NCBI GenBank assembly: GCA_949752745.1
Contig: OX457034.1
Location: forward strand, 32,283,544-32,347,543
Length of the DNA stretch: 64,000 nt
Direction of reading: 5' to 3'
Origin: Protula sp. h YS-2021
Taxonomy: Eukaryota; Annelida; Polychaeta; Sabellida; Serpulidae
Positions 36,301-50,181 of this stretch are shown piece by piece. Below the pieces are notes generated by a model. That model saw only the letters and a program-made list of their open reading frames with translations. It did no database searches and was not told the origin of the DNA. The translations under genes and the position numbers were made by a program. Numbering within the stretch: the stretch's first letter is position 1; every line of letters starts with the position of its first letter.

Positions 36301-38618
36301 TTTATTTCTGGATACAAGCAATCGGTAGCTGCAACAAGTATCAACAGAAACAAATCACCAGAAAACATTGATGTAAAAATTCAAAGGTCCAGTACATAAT
36401 ACGGCATATCCTCGTCTCGGACATTTGTCGTTGTCATGTATCTGCGCCGTATGTCGAATTATGCTGACACAGTTGACGCCCCACTCTAGCGCTATTACTC
36501 TTATATTTATGACTTCCTTAAAATCTAAGCGGTTATTGTTGCAAGATCAAAGATTTCAATTTAGTTCGTTCGTTGCATAGACTGCACATCCTAGCTTTTA
36601 TTTTAGTGTTAATGCATGTTTAACTGGCCAGTCGTTAACTGGTCAACCGTCAATGATGGATAATGGATTTACAGACATGTCTTGTTATATTTTCCATGTT
36701 GATCAAACCAACACAGGTTAAACAAGACCCAAACAGTCTGAGAAATCTGATAGATTCACAGCAGGTTATATACAAATAGTGAAAATGGTTAATTTGGTGG
36801 ATACGTTAAATTTTGAAAGTGGAATATCTTTAAAAGTATTGGTGATAGAGAGACGGGGATTTGACGAGGTGATATGGCGAATATGAATTATGTATGATCC
36901 AGTAGTGTTTTTAGGCCATTCTGAGCCCTTTAAATTGCACTTTTACAAAGGCAAAGTTTTCTACAGGCGAGTGTTAAATGAATGGTTTTAAGAACAGCGA
37001 GATAGTTTTTTTATAAATAGATTTGTCTATTTCTTAGTGATTGGATGAATGATCAGATCAGTTCTGGAAAAAACTTCACAATAACTAGGTAACTGTTTGA
37101 TATATTTTTTTAAAGTAAACCTTTGTAACCATATACATCCTTCATGTTACCAGTTACCAATACAAATATATGTAATGTAAGAAGCTACTAAATTTCAACT
37201 TACAATTTAGATGTTTTCAGCATTTTATTTACAGTAGACTTTGTAAACCTAAATAATTAAAATGTACTTCTATTTCCAGCCGAGTGTGAGATGTGAGAAA
37301 TAATTCTGGGGCTACGGTATATACCGCCAACAACTGGAAAAATAAAAATAAATCAAGGGGTAATGTCATTGAATGTGTGATTTGTTTTAAGAACTACAAA
37401 AAGATGTATGTATTCCATAGGTAAAAATTGTAATTTATTTCTGCATACAAACAATATGTATTTGCACCAATTATCAACTCTAAAGAAATCAGGTATTACA
37501 CATATACCACCGACAAAAATGAAAATCCTGTGACTTTCTCAGTGAATTTGTGATATGGTTCAAGAGTTAGAAAGGAATGCATGTATACCTTTAGTAAAAT
37601 TTGAACTTTATTTCTGGATACAAGCAATCGGTAGCTGCAACAAGTATCAACAGAAACAAATCACCAGAAAACATTGATGTAAAAATTCAAAGGTCCAGTA
37701 CATAATACGGCATATCCTCGTCTCGGACATTTGTCGTTGTCATGTATCTGCGCCGTATGTCGAATTATGCTGACACAGTTGACGCCCCACTCTAGCGCTA
37801 TTACTCTTATATTTATGACTTCCTTAAAATCTAAGCGGTTATTGTTGCAAGATCAAAGATTTCAATTTAGTTCGTTCGTTGCATAGACTGCACATCCTAG
37901 CTTTTATTTTAGTGTTAATGCATGTTTAACTGGCCAGTCGTTAACTGGTCAACCGTCAATGATGGATAATGGATTTACAGACATGTCTTGTTATATTTTC
38001 CATGTTGATCAAACCAACACAGGTTAAACAAGACCCAAACAGTCTGAGAAATCTGATAGATTCACAGCAGGTTATATACAAATAGTGAAAATGGTTAATT
38101 TGGTGGATACGTTAAATTTTGAAAGTGGAATATCTTTAAAAGTATTGGTGATAGAGAGACGGGTATTTGACGAGGTGATATGGCGAATATGAATTATGTA
38201 TGATCCAGTAGTGTTTTTAGGCCATTCTGAGCCCTTTAAATTGCACTTTTACAAAGGCAAAGTTTTCTACAGGCGAGTGTTAAATGAATGGTTTTAAGAA
38301 CAGCGAGATAGTTTTTTTATAAATAGATTTGTCTATTTCTTAGTGATTGGATGAATGATCAGATCAGTTCTGGAAAAAACTTCACAATAACTAGGTAACT
38401 GTTTGATATATTTTTTTAAAGTAAACCTTTGTAACCATATACATCCTTCATGTTACCAGTTACCAATACAAATATATGTAATGTAAGAAGCTACTAAATT
38501 TCAACTTACAATTTAGATGTTTTCAGCATTTTATTTACAGTAGACTTTGTAAACCTAAATAATTAAAATGTACTTCTATTTCCAGCCGAGTGTGAGATGT
38601 GAGAAATAATTCTGGGGC
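33394..38618 (+). repeat. Five-monomer sub-block with GGGGCTACGG
   Basis: In five consecutive monomers the base before the 12-bp palindrome is C (33394, 34700, 36006, 37312, 38618), while the other monomers that I compared have T. The sub-block starts in the insert-2 monomer and ends at 38618; the next copy (39922 region) is T. It is the youngest visible amplification nested in the larger T/G block. Confidence 0.85.
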
Positions 38619-41600
38619 TACGGTATATACCGCCAACAACTGGAAAAATAAAAATAAATCAAGGGGTAATGTCATTGAATGTGTGATTTGTTTTAAGAAC
38701 TACAAAAAGATGTATGTATTCCATAGGTAAAAATTGTAATTTATTTCTGCATACAAACAATATGTATTTGCACCAATTATCAACTCTAAAGAAATCAGGT
38801 ATTACACATATACCACCGACAAAAATGAAAATCCTGTGACTTTCTCAGTGAATTTGTGATATGGTTCAAGAGTTAGAAAGGAATGCATGTATACCTTTAG
38901 TAAAATTTGAACTTTATTTCTGGATACAAGCAATCGGTAGCTGCAACAAGTATCAACAGAAACAAATCACCAGAAAACATTGATGTAAAAATTCAAAGGT
39001 CCAGTACATAATACGGCATATCCTCGTCTCGGACATTTGTCGTTGTCATGTATCTGCGCCGTATGTCGAATTATGCTGACACAGTTGACGCCCCACTCTA
39101 GCGCTATTACTCTTATATTTATGACTTCCTTAAAATCTAAGCGGTTATTGTTGCAAGATCAAAGATTTCAATTTAGTTCGTTCGTTGCATAGACTGCACA
39201 TCCTAGCTTTTATTTTAGTGTTAATGCATGTTTAACTGGCCAGTCGTTAACTGGTCAACCGTCAATGATGGATAATGGATTTACAGACATGTCTTGTTAT
39301 ATTTTCCATGTTGATCAAACCAACACAGGTTAAACAAGACCCAAACAGTCTGAGAAATCTGATAGATTCACAGCAGGTTATATACAAATAGTGAAAATGG
39401 TTAATTTGGTGGATACGTTAAATTTTGAAAGTGGAATATCTTTAAAAGTATTGGTGATAGAGAGACGGGGATTTGACGAGGTGATATGGCGAATATGAAT
39501 TATGTATGATCCAGTAGTGTTTTTAGGCCATTCTGAGCCCTTTAAATTGCACTTTTACAAAGGCAAAGTTTTCTACAGGCGAGTGTTAAATGAATGGTTT
39601 TAAGAACAGCGAGATAGTTTTTTTATAAATAGATTTGTCTATTTCTTAGTGATTGGATGAATGATCAGATCAGTTCTGGAAAAAACTTCACAATAACTAG
39701 GTAACTGTTTGATATATTTTTTTAAAGTAAACCTTTGTAACCATATACATCCTTCATGTTACCAGTTACCAATACAAATATATGTAATGTAAGAAGCTAC
39801 TAAATTTCAACTTACAATTTAGATGTTTTCAGCATTTTATTTACAGTAGACTTTGTAAACCTAAATAATTAAAATGTACTTCTATTTCCAGCCGAGTGTG
39901 AGATGTGAGAAATAATTCTGGGGTTACGGTATATACCGCCAACAACTGGAAAAATAAAAATAAATCAAGGGGTAATGTCATTGAATGTGTGATTTGTTTT
40001 AAGAACTACAAAAAGATGTATGTATTCCATAGGTAAAAATTGTAATTTATTTCTGCATACAAACAATATGTATTTGCACCAATTATCAACTCTAAAGTAA
40101 TCAGGTATTACACATATACCACCGACAAAAATGAAAATCCTGTGACTTTCTCAGTGAATTTGTGATATGGTTCAAGAGTTAGAAAGGAATGTATGTATAC
40201 CTTTAGTAAAATTTGAACTTTATTTCTGGATACAAGCAATCGGTAGCTGCAACAAGTATCAACAGAAACAAATCACCAGAAAACATTGATGTAAAAATTC
40301 AAAGGTCCAGTACATAATACGGCATATCCTCGTCTCGGACATTTGTCGTTGTCATGTATCTGCGCCGTATGTCGAATTATGCTGACACAGTTGACGCCCC
40401 ACTCTAGCGCTATTACTCTTATATTTATGACTTCCTTAAAATCTAAGCGGTTATTGTTGCAAGATCAAAGATTTCAATTTAGTTCGTTCGTTGCATAGAC
40501 TGCACATCCTAGCTTTTATTTTAGTGTTAATGCATGTTTAACTGGCCAGTCGTTAACTGGTCAACCGTCAATGATGGATAATGGATTTACAGACATGTCT
40601 TGTTATATTTTCCATGTTGATCAAACCAACACAGGTTAAACAAGACCCAAACAGTCTGAGAAATCTGATAGATTCACAGCAGGTTATATACAAATAGTGA
40701 AAATGGTTAATTTGGTGGATACGTTAAATTTTGAAAGTGGAATATCTTTAAAAGTATTGGTGATAGAGAGACGGGGATTTGACGAGGTGATATGGCGAAT
40801 ATGAATTATGTATGATCCAGTAGTGTTTTTAGGCCATTCTGAGCCCTTTAAATTGCACTTTTACAAAGGCAAAGTTTTCTACAGGCGAGTGTTAAATGAA
40901 TGGTTTTAAGAACAGCGAGATAGTTTTTTTATAAATAGATTTGTCTATTTCTTAGTGATTGGATGAATGATCAGATCAGTTCTGGAAAAAACTTCACAAT
41001 AACTAGGTAACTGTTTGATATATTTTTTTAAAGTAAACCTTTGTAACCATATACATCCTTCATGTTACCAGTTACCAATACAAATATATGTAATGTAAGA
41101 AGCTACTAAATTTCAACTTACAATTTAGATGTTTTCAGCATTTTATTTACAGTAGACTTTGTAAACCTAAATAATTAAAATGTACTTCTATTTCCAGCCG
41201 AGTGTGAGATGTGAGAAATAATTCTGGGGTTACGGTATATACCGCCAACAACTGGAAAAGTAAAAATAAATCAAGGGGTAATGTCATTGAATGTGTGATT
41301 TGTTTTAAGAACTACAAAAAGATGTATGTATTCCATAGGTAAAAATTGTAATTTATTTCTGCATACAAACAATATGTATTTGCACCAATTATCAACTCTA
41401 AAGAAATCAGGTATTACACATATACCACCGACAAAAATGAAAATCCTGTGACTTTCTCAGTGAATTTGTGATATGGTTCAAGAGTTAGAAAGGAATGTAT
41501 GTATACCTTTAGTAAAATTTGAACTTTATTTCTGGATACAAGCAATCGGTAGCTGCAACAAGTATCAACAGAAACAAATCACCAGAAAACATTGATGTAA

Positions 41601-42328
41601 AAATTCAAAGGTCCAGTACATAATACGGCATATCCTCGTCTCGGACATTTGTCGTTGTCATGTATCTGCGCCGTATGTCGAATTATGCTGACACAGTTGA
41701 CGCCCCACTCTAGCGCTATTACTCTTATATTTATGACTTCCTTAAAATCTAAGCGGTTATTGTTGCAAGATCAAAGATTTCAATTTAGTTCGTTCGTTGC
41801 ATAGACTGCACATCCTAGCTTTTATTTTAGTGTTAATGCATGTTTAACTGGCCAGTCGTTAACTGGTCAACCGTCAATGATGGATAATGGATTTACAGAC
41901 ATGTCTTGTTATATTTTCCATGTTGATCAAACCAACACAGGTTAAACAAGACCCAAACAGTCTGAGAAATCTGATAGATTCACAGCAGGTTATATACAAA
42001 TAGTGAAAATGGTTAATTTGGTGGATACGTTAAATTTTGAAAGTGGAATATCTTTAAAAGTATTGGTGATAGAGAGACGGGGATTTGACGAGGTGATATG
42101 GCGAATATGAATTATGTATGATCCAGTAGTGTTTTTAGGCCATTCTGAGCCCTTTAAATTGCACTTTTACAAAGGCAAAGTTTTCTACAGGCGAGTGTTA
42201 AATGAATGGTTTTAAGAACAGCGAGATAGTTTTTTTATAAATAGATTTGTCTATTTCTTAGTGATTGGATGAATGATCAGATCAGTTCTGGAAAAAACTT
42301 CACAATAACTAGGTAACTGTTTGATATA

Positions 42329-45300
42329 TTTTTTTTAAAGTAAACCTTTGTAACCATATACATCCTTCATGTTACCAGTTACCAATACAAATATATGTAA
42401 TGTAAGAAGCTACTAAATTTCAACTTACAATTTAGATGTTTTCAGCATTTTATTTACAGTAGACTTTGTAAACCTAAATAATTAAAATGTACTTCTATTT
42501 CCAGCCGAGTGTGAGATGTGAGAAATAATTCTGGGGTTACGGTATATACCGCCAACAACTGGAAAAATAAAAATAAATCAAGGGGTAATGTCATTGAATG
42601 TGTGATTTGTTTTAAGAACTACAAAAAGATGTATGTATTCCATAGGTAAAAATTGTAATTTATTTCTGCATACAAACAATATGTATTTGCACCAATTATC
42701 AACTCTAAAGAAATCAGGTATTACACATATACCACCGACAAAAATGAAAATCCTGTGACTTTCTCAGTGAATTTGTGATATGGTTCAAGAGTTAGAAAGG
42801 AATGTATGTATACCTTTAGTAAAATTTGAACTTTATTTCTGGATACAAGCAATCGGTAGCTGCAACAAGTATCAACAGAAACAAATCACCAGAAAACATT
42901 GATGTAAAAATTCAAAGGTCCAGTACATAATACGGCATATCCTCGTCTCGGACATTTGTCGTTGTCATGTATCTGCGCCGTATGTCGAATTATGCTGACA
43001 CAGTTGACGCCCCACTCTAGCGCTATTACTCTTATATTTATGACTTCCTTAAAATCTAAGCGGTTATTGTTGCAAGATCAAAGATTTCAATTTAGTTCGT
43101 TCGTTGCATAGACTGCACATCCTAGCTTTTATTTTAGTGTTAATGCATGTTTAACTGGCCAGTCGTTAACTGGTCAACCGTCAATGATGGATAATGGATT
43201 TACAGACATGTCTTGTTATATTTTCCATGTTGATCAAACCAACACAGGTTAAACAAGACCCAAACAGTCTGAGAAATCTGATAGATTCACAGCAGGTTAT
43301 ATACAAATAGTGAAAATGGTTAATTTGGTGGATACGTTAAATTTTGAAAGTGGAATATCTTTAAAAGTATTGGTGATAGAGAGACGGGGATTTGACGAGG
43401 TGATATGGCGAATATGAATTATGTATGATCCAGTAGTGTTTTTAGGCCATTCTGAGCCCTTTAAATTGCACTTTTACAAAGGCAAAGTTTTCTACAGGCG
43501 AGTGTTAAATGAATGGTTTTAAGAACAGCGAGATAGTTTTTTTATAAATAGATTTGTCTATTTCTTAGTGATTGGATGAATGATCAGATCAGTTCTGGAA
43601 AAAACTTCACAATAACTAGGTAACTGTTTGATATATTTTTTTTAAAGTAAACCTTTGTAACCATATACATCCTTCATGTTACCAGTTACCAATACAAATA
43701 TATGTAATGTAAGAAGCTACTAAATTTCAACTTACAATTTAGATGTTTTCAGCATTTTATTTACAGTAGACTTTGTAAACCTAAATAATTAAAATGTACT
43801 TCTATTTCCAGCCGAGTGTGAGATGTGAGAAATAATTCTGGGGTTACGGTATATACCGCCAACAACTGGAAAAATAAAAATAAATCAAGGGGTAATGTCA
43901 TTGAATGTGTGATTTGTTTTAAGAACTACAAAAAGATGTATGTATTCCATAGGTAAAAATTGTAATTTATTTCTGCATACAAACAATATGTATTTGCACC
44001 AATTATCAACTCTAAAGAAATCAGGTATTACACATATACCACCGACAAAAATGAAAATCCTGTGACTTTCTCAGTGAATTTGTGATATGGTTCAAGAGTT
44101 AGAAAGGAATGTATGTATACCTTTAGTAAAATTTGAACTTTATTTCTGGATACAAGCAATCGGTAGCTGCAACAAGTATCAACAGAAACAAATCACCAGA
44201 AAACATTGATGTAAAAATTCAAAGGTCCAGTACATAATACGGCATATCCTCGTCTCGGACATTTGTCGTTGTCATGTATCTGCGCCGTATGTCGAATTAT
44301 GCTGACACAGTTGACGCCCCACTCTAGCGCTATTACTCTTATATTTATGACTTCCTTAAAATCTAAGCGGTTATTGTTGCAAGATCAAAGATTTCAATTT
44401 AGTTCGTTCGTTGCATAGACTGCACATCCTAGCTTTTATTTTAGTGTTAATGCATGTTTAACTGGCCAGTCGTTAACTGGTCAACCGTCAATGATGGATA
44501 ATGGATTTACAGACATGTCTTGTTATATTTTCCATGTTGATCAAACCAACACAGGTTAAACAAGACCCAAACAGTCTGAGAAATCTGATAGATTCACAGC
44601 AGGTTATATACAAATAGTGAAAATGGTTAATTTGGTGGATACGTTAAATTTTGAAAGTGGAATATCTTTAAAAGTATTGGTGATAGAGAGACGGGGATTT
44701 GACGAGGTGATATGGCGAATATGAATTATGTATGATCCAGTAGTGTTTTTAGGCCATTCTGAGCCCTTTAAATTGCACTTTTACAAAGGCAAAGTTTTCT
44801 ACAGGCGAGTGTTAAATGAATGGTTTTAAGAACAGCGAGATAGTTTTTTTATAAATAGATTTGTCTATTTCTTAGTGATTGGATGAATGATCAGATCAGT
44901 TCTGGAAAAAACTTCACAATAACTAGGTAACTGTTTGATATATTTTTTTTAAAGTAAACCTTTGTAACCATATACATCCTTCATGTTACCAGTTACCAAT
45001 ACAAATATATGTAATGTAAGAAGCTACTAAATTTCAACTTACAATTTAGATGTTTTCAGCATTTTATTTACAGTAGACTTTGTAAACCTAAATAATTAAA
45101 ATGTACTTCTATTTCCAGCCGAGTGTGAGATGTGAGAAATAATTCTGGGGTTACGGTATATACCGCCAACAACTGGAAAAATAAAAATAAATCAAGGGGT
45201 AATGTCATTGAATGTGTGATTTGTTTTAAGAACTACAAAAAGATGTATGTATTCCATAGGTAAAAATTGTAATTTATTTCTGCATACAAACAATATGTAT

Positions 45301-48300
45301 TTGCACCAATTATCAACTCTAAAGAAATCAGGTATTACACATATACCACCGACAAAAATGAAAATCCTGTGACTTTCTCAGTGAATTTGTGATATGGTTC
45401 AAGAGTTAGAAAGGAATGTATGTATACCTTTAGTAAAATTTGAACTTTATTTCTGGATACAAGCAATCGGTAGCTGCAACAAGTATCAACAGAAACAAAT
45501 CACCAGAAAACATTGATGTAAAAATTCAAAGGTCCAGTACATAATACGGCATATCCTCGTCTCGGACATTTGTCGTTGTCATGTATCTGCGCCGTATGTC
45601 GAATTATGCTGACACAGTTGACGCCCCACTCTAGCGCTATTACTCTTATATTTATGACTTCCTTAAAATCTAAGCGGTTATTGTTGCAAGATCAAAGATT
45701 TCAATTTAGTTCGTTCGTTGCATAGACTGCACATCCTAGCTTTTATTTTAGTGTTAATGCATGTTTAACTGGCCAGTCGTTAACTGGTCAACCGTCAATG
45801 ATGGATAATGGATTTACAGACATGTCTTGTTATATTTTCCATGTTGATCAAACCAACACAGGTTAAACAAGACCCAAACAGTCTGAGAAATCTGATAGAT
45901 TCACAGCAGGTTATATACAAATAGTGAAAATGGTTAATTTGGTGGATACGTTAAATTTTGAAAGTGGAATATCTTTAAAAGTATTGGTGATAGAGAGACG
46001 GGGATTTGACGAGGTGATATGGCGAATATGAATTATGTATGATCCAGTAGTGTTTTTAGGCCATTCTGAGCCCTTTAAATTGCACTTTTACAAAGGCAAA
46101 GTTTTCTACAGGCGAGTGTTAAATGAATGGTTTTAAGAACAGCGAGATAGTTTTTTTATAAATAGATTTGTCTATTTCTTAGTGATTGGATGAATGATCA
46201 GATCAGTTCTGGAAAAAACTTCACAATAACTAGGTAACTGTTTGATATATTTTTTTTTAAAGTAAACCTTTGTAACCATATACATCCTTCATGTTACCAG
46301 TTACCAATACAAATATATGTAATGTAAGAAGCTACTAAATTTCAACTTACAATTTAGATGTTTTCAGCATTTTATTTACAGTAGACTTTGTAAACCTAAA
46401 TAATTAAAATGTACTTCTATTTCCAGCCGAGTGTGAGATGTGAGAAATAATTCTGGGGTTACGGTATATACCGCCAACAACTGGAAAAATAAAAATAAAT
46501 CAAGGGGTAATGTCATTGAATGTGTGATTTGTTTTAAGAACTACAAAAAGATGTATGTATTCCATAGGTAAAAATTGTAATTTATTTCTGCATACAAACA
46601 ATATGTATTTGCACCAATTATCAACTCTAAAGAAATCAGGTATTACACATATACCACCGACAAAAATGAAAATCCTGTGACTTTCTCAGTGAATTTGTGA
46701 TATGGTTCAAGAGTTAGAAAGGAATGTATGTATACCTTTAGTAAAATTTGAACTTTATTTCTGGATACAAGCAATCGGTAGCTGCAACAAGTATCAACAG
46801 AAACAAATCACCAGAAAACATTGATGTAAAAATTCAAAGGTCCAGTACATAATACGGCATATCCTCGTCTCGGACATTTGTCGTTGTCATGTATCTGCGC
46901 CGTATGTCGAATTATGCTGACACAGTTGACGCCCCACTCTAGCGCTATTACTCTTATATTTATGACTTCCTTAAAATCTAAGCGGTTATTGTTGCAAGAT
47001 CAAAGATTTCAATTTAGTTCGTTCGTTGCATAGACTGCACATCCTAGCTTTTATTTTAGTGTTAATGCATGTTTAACTGGCCAGTCGTTAACTGGTCAAC
47101 CGTCAATGATGGATAATGGATTTACAGACATGTCTTGTTATATTTTCCATGTTGATCAAACCAACACAGGTTAAACAAGACCCAAACAGTCTGAGAAATC
47201 TGATAGATTCACAGCAGGTTATATACAAATAGTGAAAATGGTTAATTTGGTGGATACGTTAAATTTTGAAAGTGGAATATCTTTAAAAGTATTGGTGATA
47301 GAGAGACGGGGATTTGACGAGGTGATATGGCGAATATGAATTATGTATGATCCAGTAGTGTTTTTAGGCCATTCTGAGCCCTTTAAATTGCACTTTTACA
47401 AAGGCAAAGTTTTCTACAGGCGAGTGTTAAATGAATGGTTTTAAGAACAGCGAGATAGTTTTTTTATAAATAGATTTGTCTATTTCTTAGTGATTGGATG
47501 AATGATCAGATCAGTTCTGGAAAAAACTTCACAATAACTAGGTAACTGTTTGATATATTTTTTTTTAAAGTAAACCTTTGTAACCATATACATCCTTCAT
47601 GTTACCAGTTACCAATACAAATATATGTAATGTAAGAAGCTACTAAATTTCAACTTACAATTTAGATGTTTTCAGCATTTTATTTACAGTAGACTTTGTA
47701 AACCTAAATAATTAAAATGTACTTCTATTTCCAGCCGAGTGTGAGATGTGAGAAATAATTCTGGGGTTACGGTATATACCGCCAACAACTGGAAAAATAA
47801 AAATAAATCAAGGGGTAATGTCATTGAATGTGTGATTTGTTTTAAGAACTACAAAAAGATGTATGTATTCCATAGGTAAAAATTGTAATTTATTTCTGCA
47901 TACAAACAATATGTATTTGCACCAATTATCAACTCTAAAGAAATCAGGTATTACACATATACCACCGACAAAAATGAAAATCCTGTGACTTTCTCAGTGA
48001 ATTTGTGATATGGTTCAAGAGTTAGAAAGGAATGTATGTATACCTTTAGTAAAATTTGAACTTTATTTCTGGATACAAGCAATCGGTAGCTGCAACAAGT
48101 ATCAACAGAAACAAATCACCAGAAAACATTGATGTAAAAATTCAAAGGTCCAGTACATAATACGGCATATCCTCGTCTCGGACATTTGTCGTTGTCATGT
48201 ATCTGCGCCGTATGTCGAATTATGCTGACACAGTTGACGCCCCACTCTAGCGCTATTACTCTTATATTTATGACTTCCTTAAAATCTAAGCGGTTATTGT

Positions 48301-50181
48301 TGCAAGATCAAAGATTTCAATTTAGTTCGTTCGTTGCATAGACTGCACATCCTAGCTTTTATTTTAGTGTTAATGCATGTTTAACTGGCCAGTCGTTAAC
48401 TGGTCAACCGTCAATGATGGATAATGGATTTACAGACATGTCTTGTTATATTTTCCATGTTGATCAAACCAACACAGGTTAAACAAGACCCAAACAGTCT
48501 GAGAAATCTGATAGATTCACAGCAGGTTATATACAAATAGTGAAAATGGTTAATTTGGTGGATACGTTAAATTTTGAAAGTGGAATATCTTTAAAAGTAT
48601 TGGTGATAGAGAGACGGGGATTTGACGAGGTGATATGGCGAATATGAATTATGTATGATCCAGTAGTGTTTTTAGGCCATTCTGAGCCCTTTAAATTGCA
48701 CTTTTACAAAGGCAAAGTTTTCTACAGGCGAGTGTTAAATGAATGGTTTTAAGAACAGCGAGATAGTTTTTTTATAAATAGATTTGTCTATTTCTTAGTG
48801 ATTGGATGAATGATCAGATCAGTTCTGGAAAAAACTTCACAATAACTAGGTAACTGTTTGATATATTTTTTTTTAAAGTAAACCTTTGTAACCATATACA
48901 TCCTTCATGTTACCAGTTACCAATACAAATATATGTAATGTAAGAAGCTACTAAATTTCAACTTACAATTTAGATGTTTTCAGCATTTTATTTACAGTAG
49001 ACTTTGTAAACCTAAATAATTAAAATGTACTTCTATTTCCAGCCGAGTGTGAGATGTGAGAAATAATTCTGGGGTTACGGTATATACCGCCAACAACTGG
49101 AAAAATAAAAATAAATCAAGGGGTAATGTCATTGAATGTGTGATTTGTTTTAAGAACTACAAAAAGATGTATGTATTCCATAGGTAAAAATTGTAATTTA
49201 TTTCTGCATACAAACAATATGTATTTGCACCAATTATCAACTCTAAAGAAATCAGGTATTACACATATACCACCGACAAAAATGAAAATCCTGTGACTTT
49301 CTCAGTGAATTTGTGATATGGTTCAAGAGTTAGAAAGGAATGTATGTATACCTTTAGTAAAATTTGAACTTTATTTCTGGATACAAGCAATCGGTAGCTG
49401 CAACAAGTATCAACAGAAACAAATCACCAGAAAACATTGATGTAAAAATTCAAAGGTCCAGTACATAATACGGCATATCCTCGTCTCGGACATTTGTCGT
49501 TGTCATGTATCTGCGCCGTATGTCGAATTATGCTGACACAGTTGACGCCCCACTCTAGCGCTATTACTCTTATATTTATGACTTCCTTAAAATCTAAGCG
49601 GTTATTGTTGCAAGATCAAAGATTTCAATTTAGTTCGTTCGTTGCATAGACTGCACATCCTAGCTTTTATTTTAGTGTTAATGCATGTTTAACTGGCCAG
49701 TCGTTAACTGGTCAACCGTCAATGATGGATAATGGATTTACAGACATGTCTTGTTATATTTTCCATGTTGATCAAACCAACACAGGTTAAACAAGACCCA
49801 AACAGTCTGAGAAATCTGATAGATTCACAGCAGGTTATATACAAATAGTGAAAATGGTTAATTTGGTGGATACGTTAAATTTTGAAAGTGGAATATCTTT
49901 AAAAGTATTGGTGATAGAGAGACGGGGATTTGACGAGGTGATATGGCGAATATGAATTATGTATGATCCAGTAGTGTTTTTAGGCCATTCTGAGCCCTTT
50001 AAATTGCACTTTTACAAAGGCAAAGTTTTCTACAGGCGAGAGTTAAATGAATGGTTTTAAGAACAGCGAGATAGTTTTTTTATAAATAGATTTGTCTATT
50101 TCTTAGTGATTGGATGAATGATCAGATCAGTTCTGGAAAAAACTTCACAATAACTAGGTAACTGTTTGATATATTTTTTTT
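42329..50181 (+). repeat. T-run length ladder across seven monomers
   Basis: The homopolymer in GATATA(T)nAAAG has 7 T in most monomers. In consecutive copies it has 8 (42329), 8 (43636), 8 (44943), 9 (46250), 9 (47558), 9 (48866) and 8 (50174), then returns to 7. Same-length copies are neighbours, and the lengths rise and fall by single steps. This fits slippage followed by spread to adjacent copies. Confidence 0.85.
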
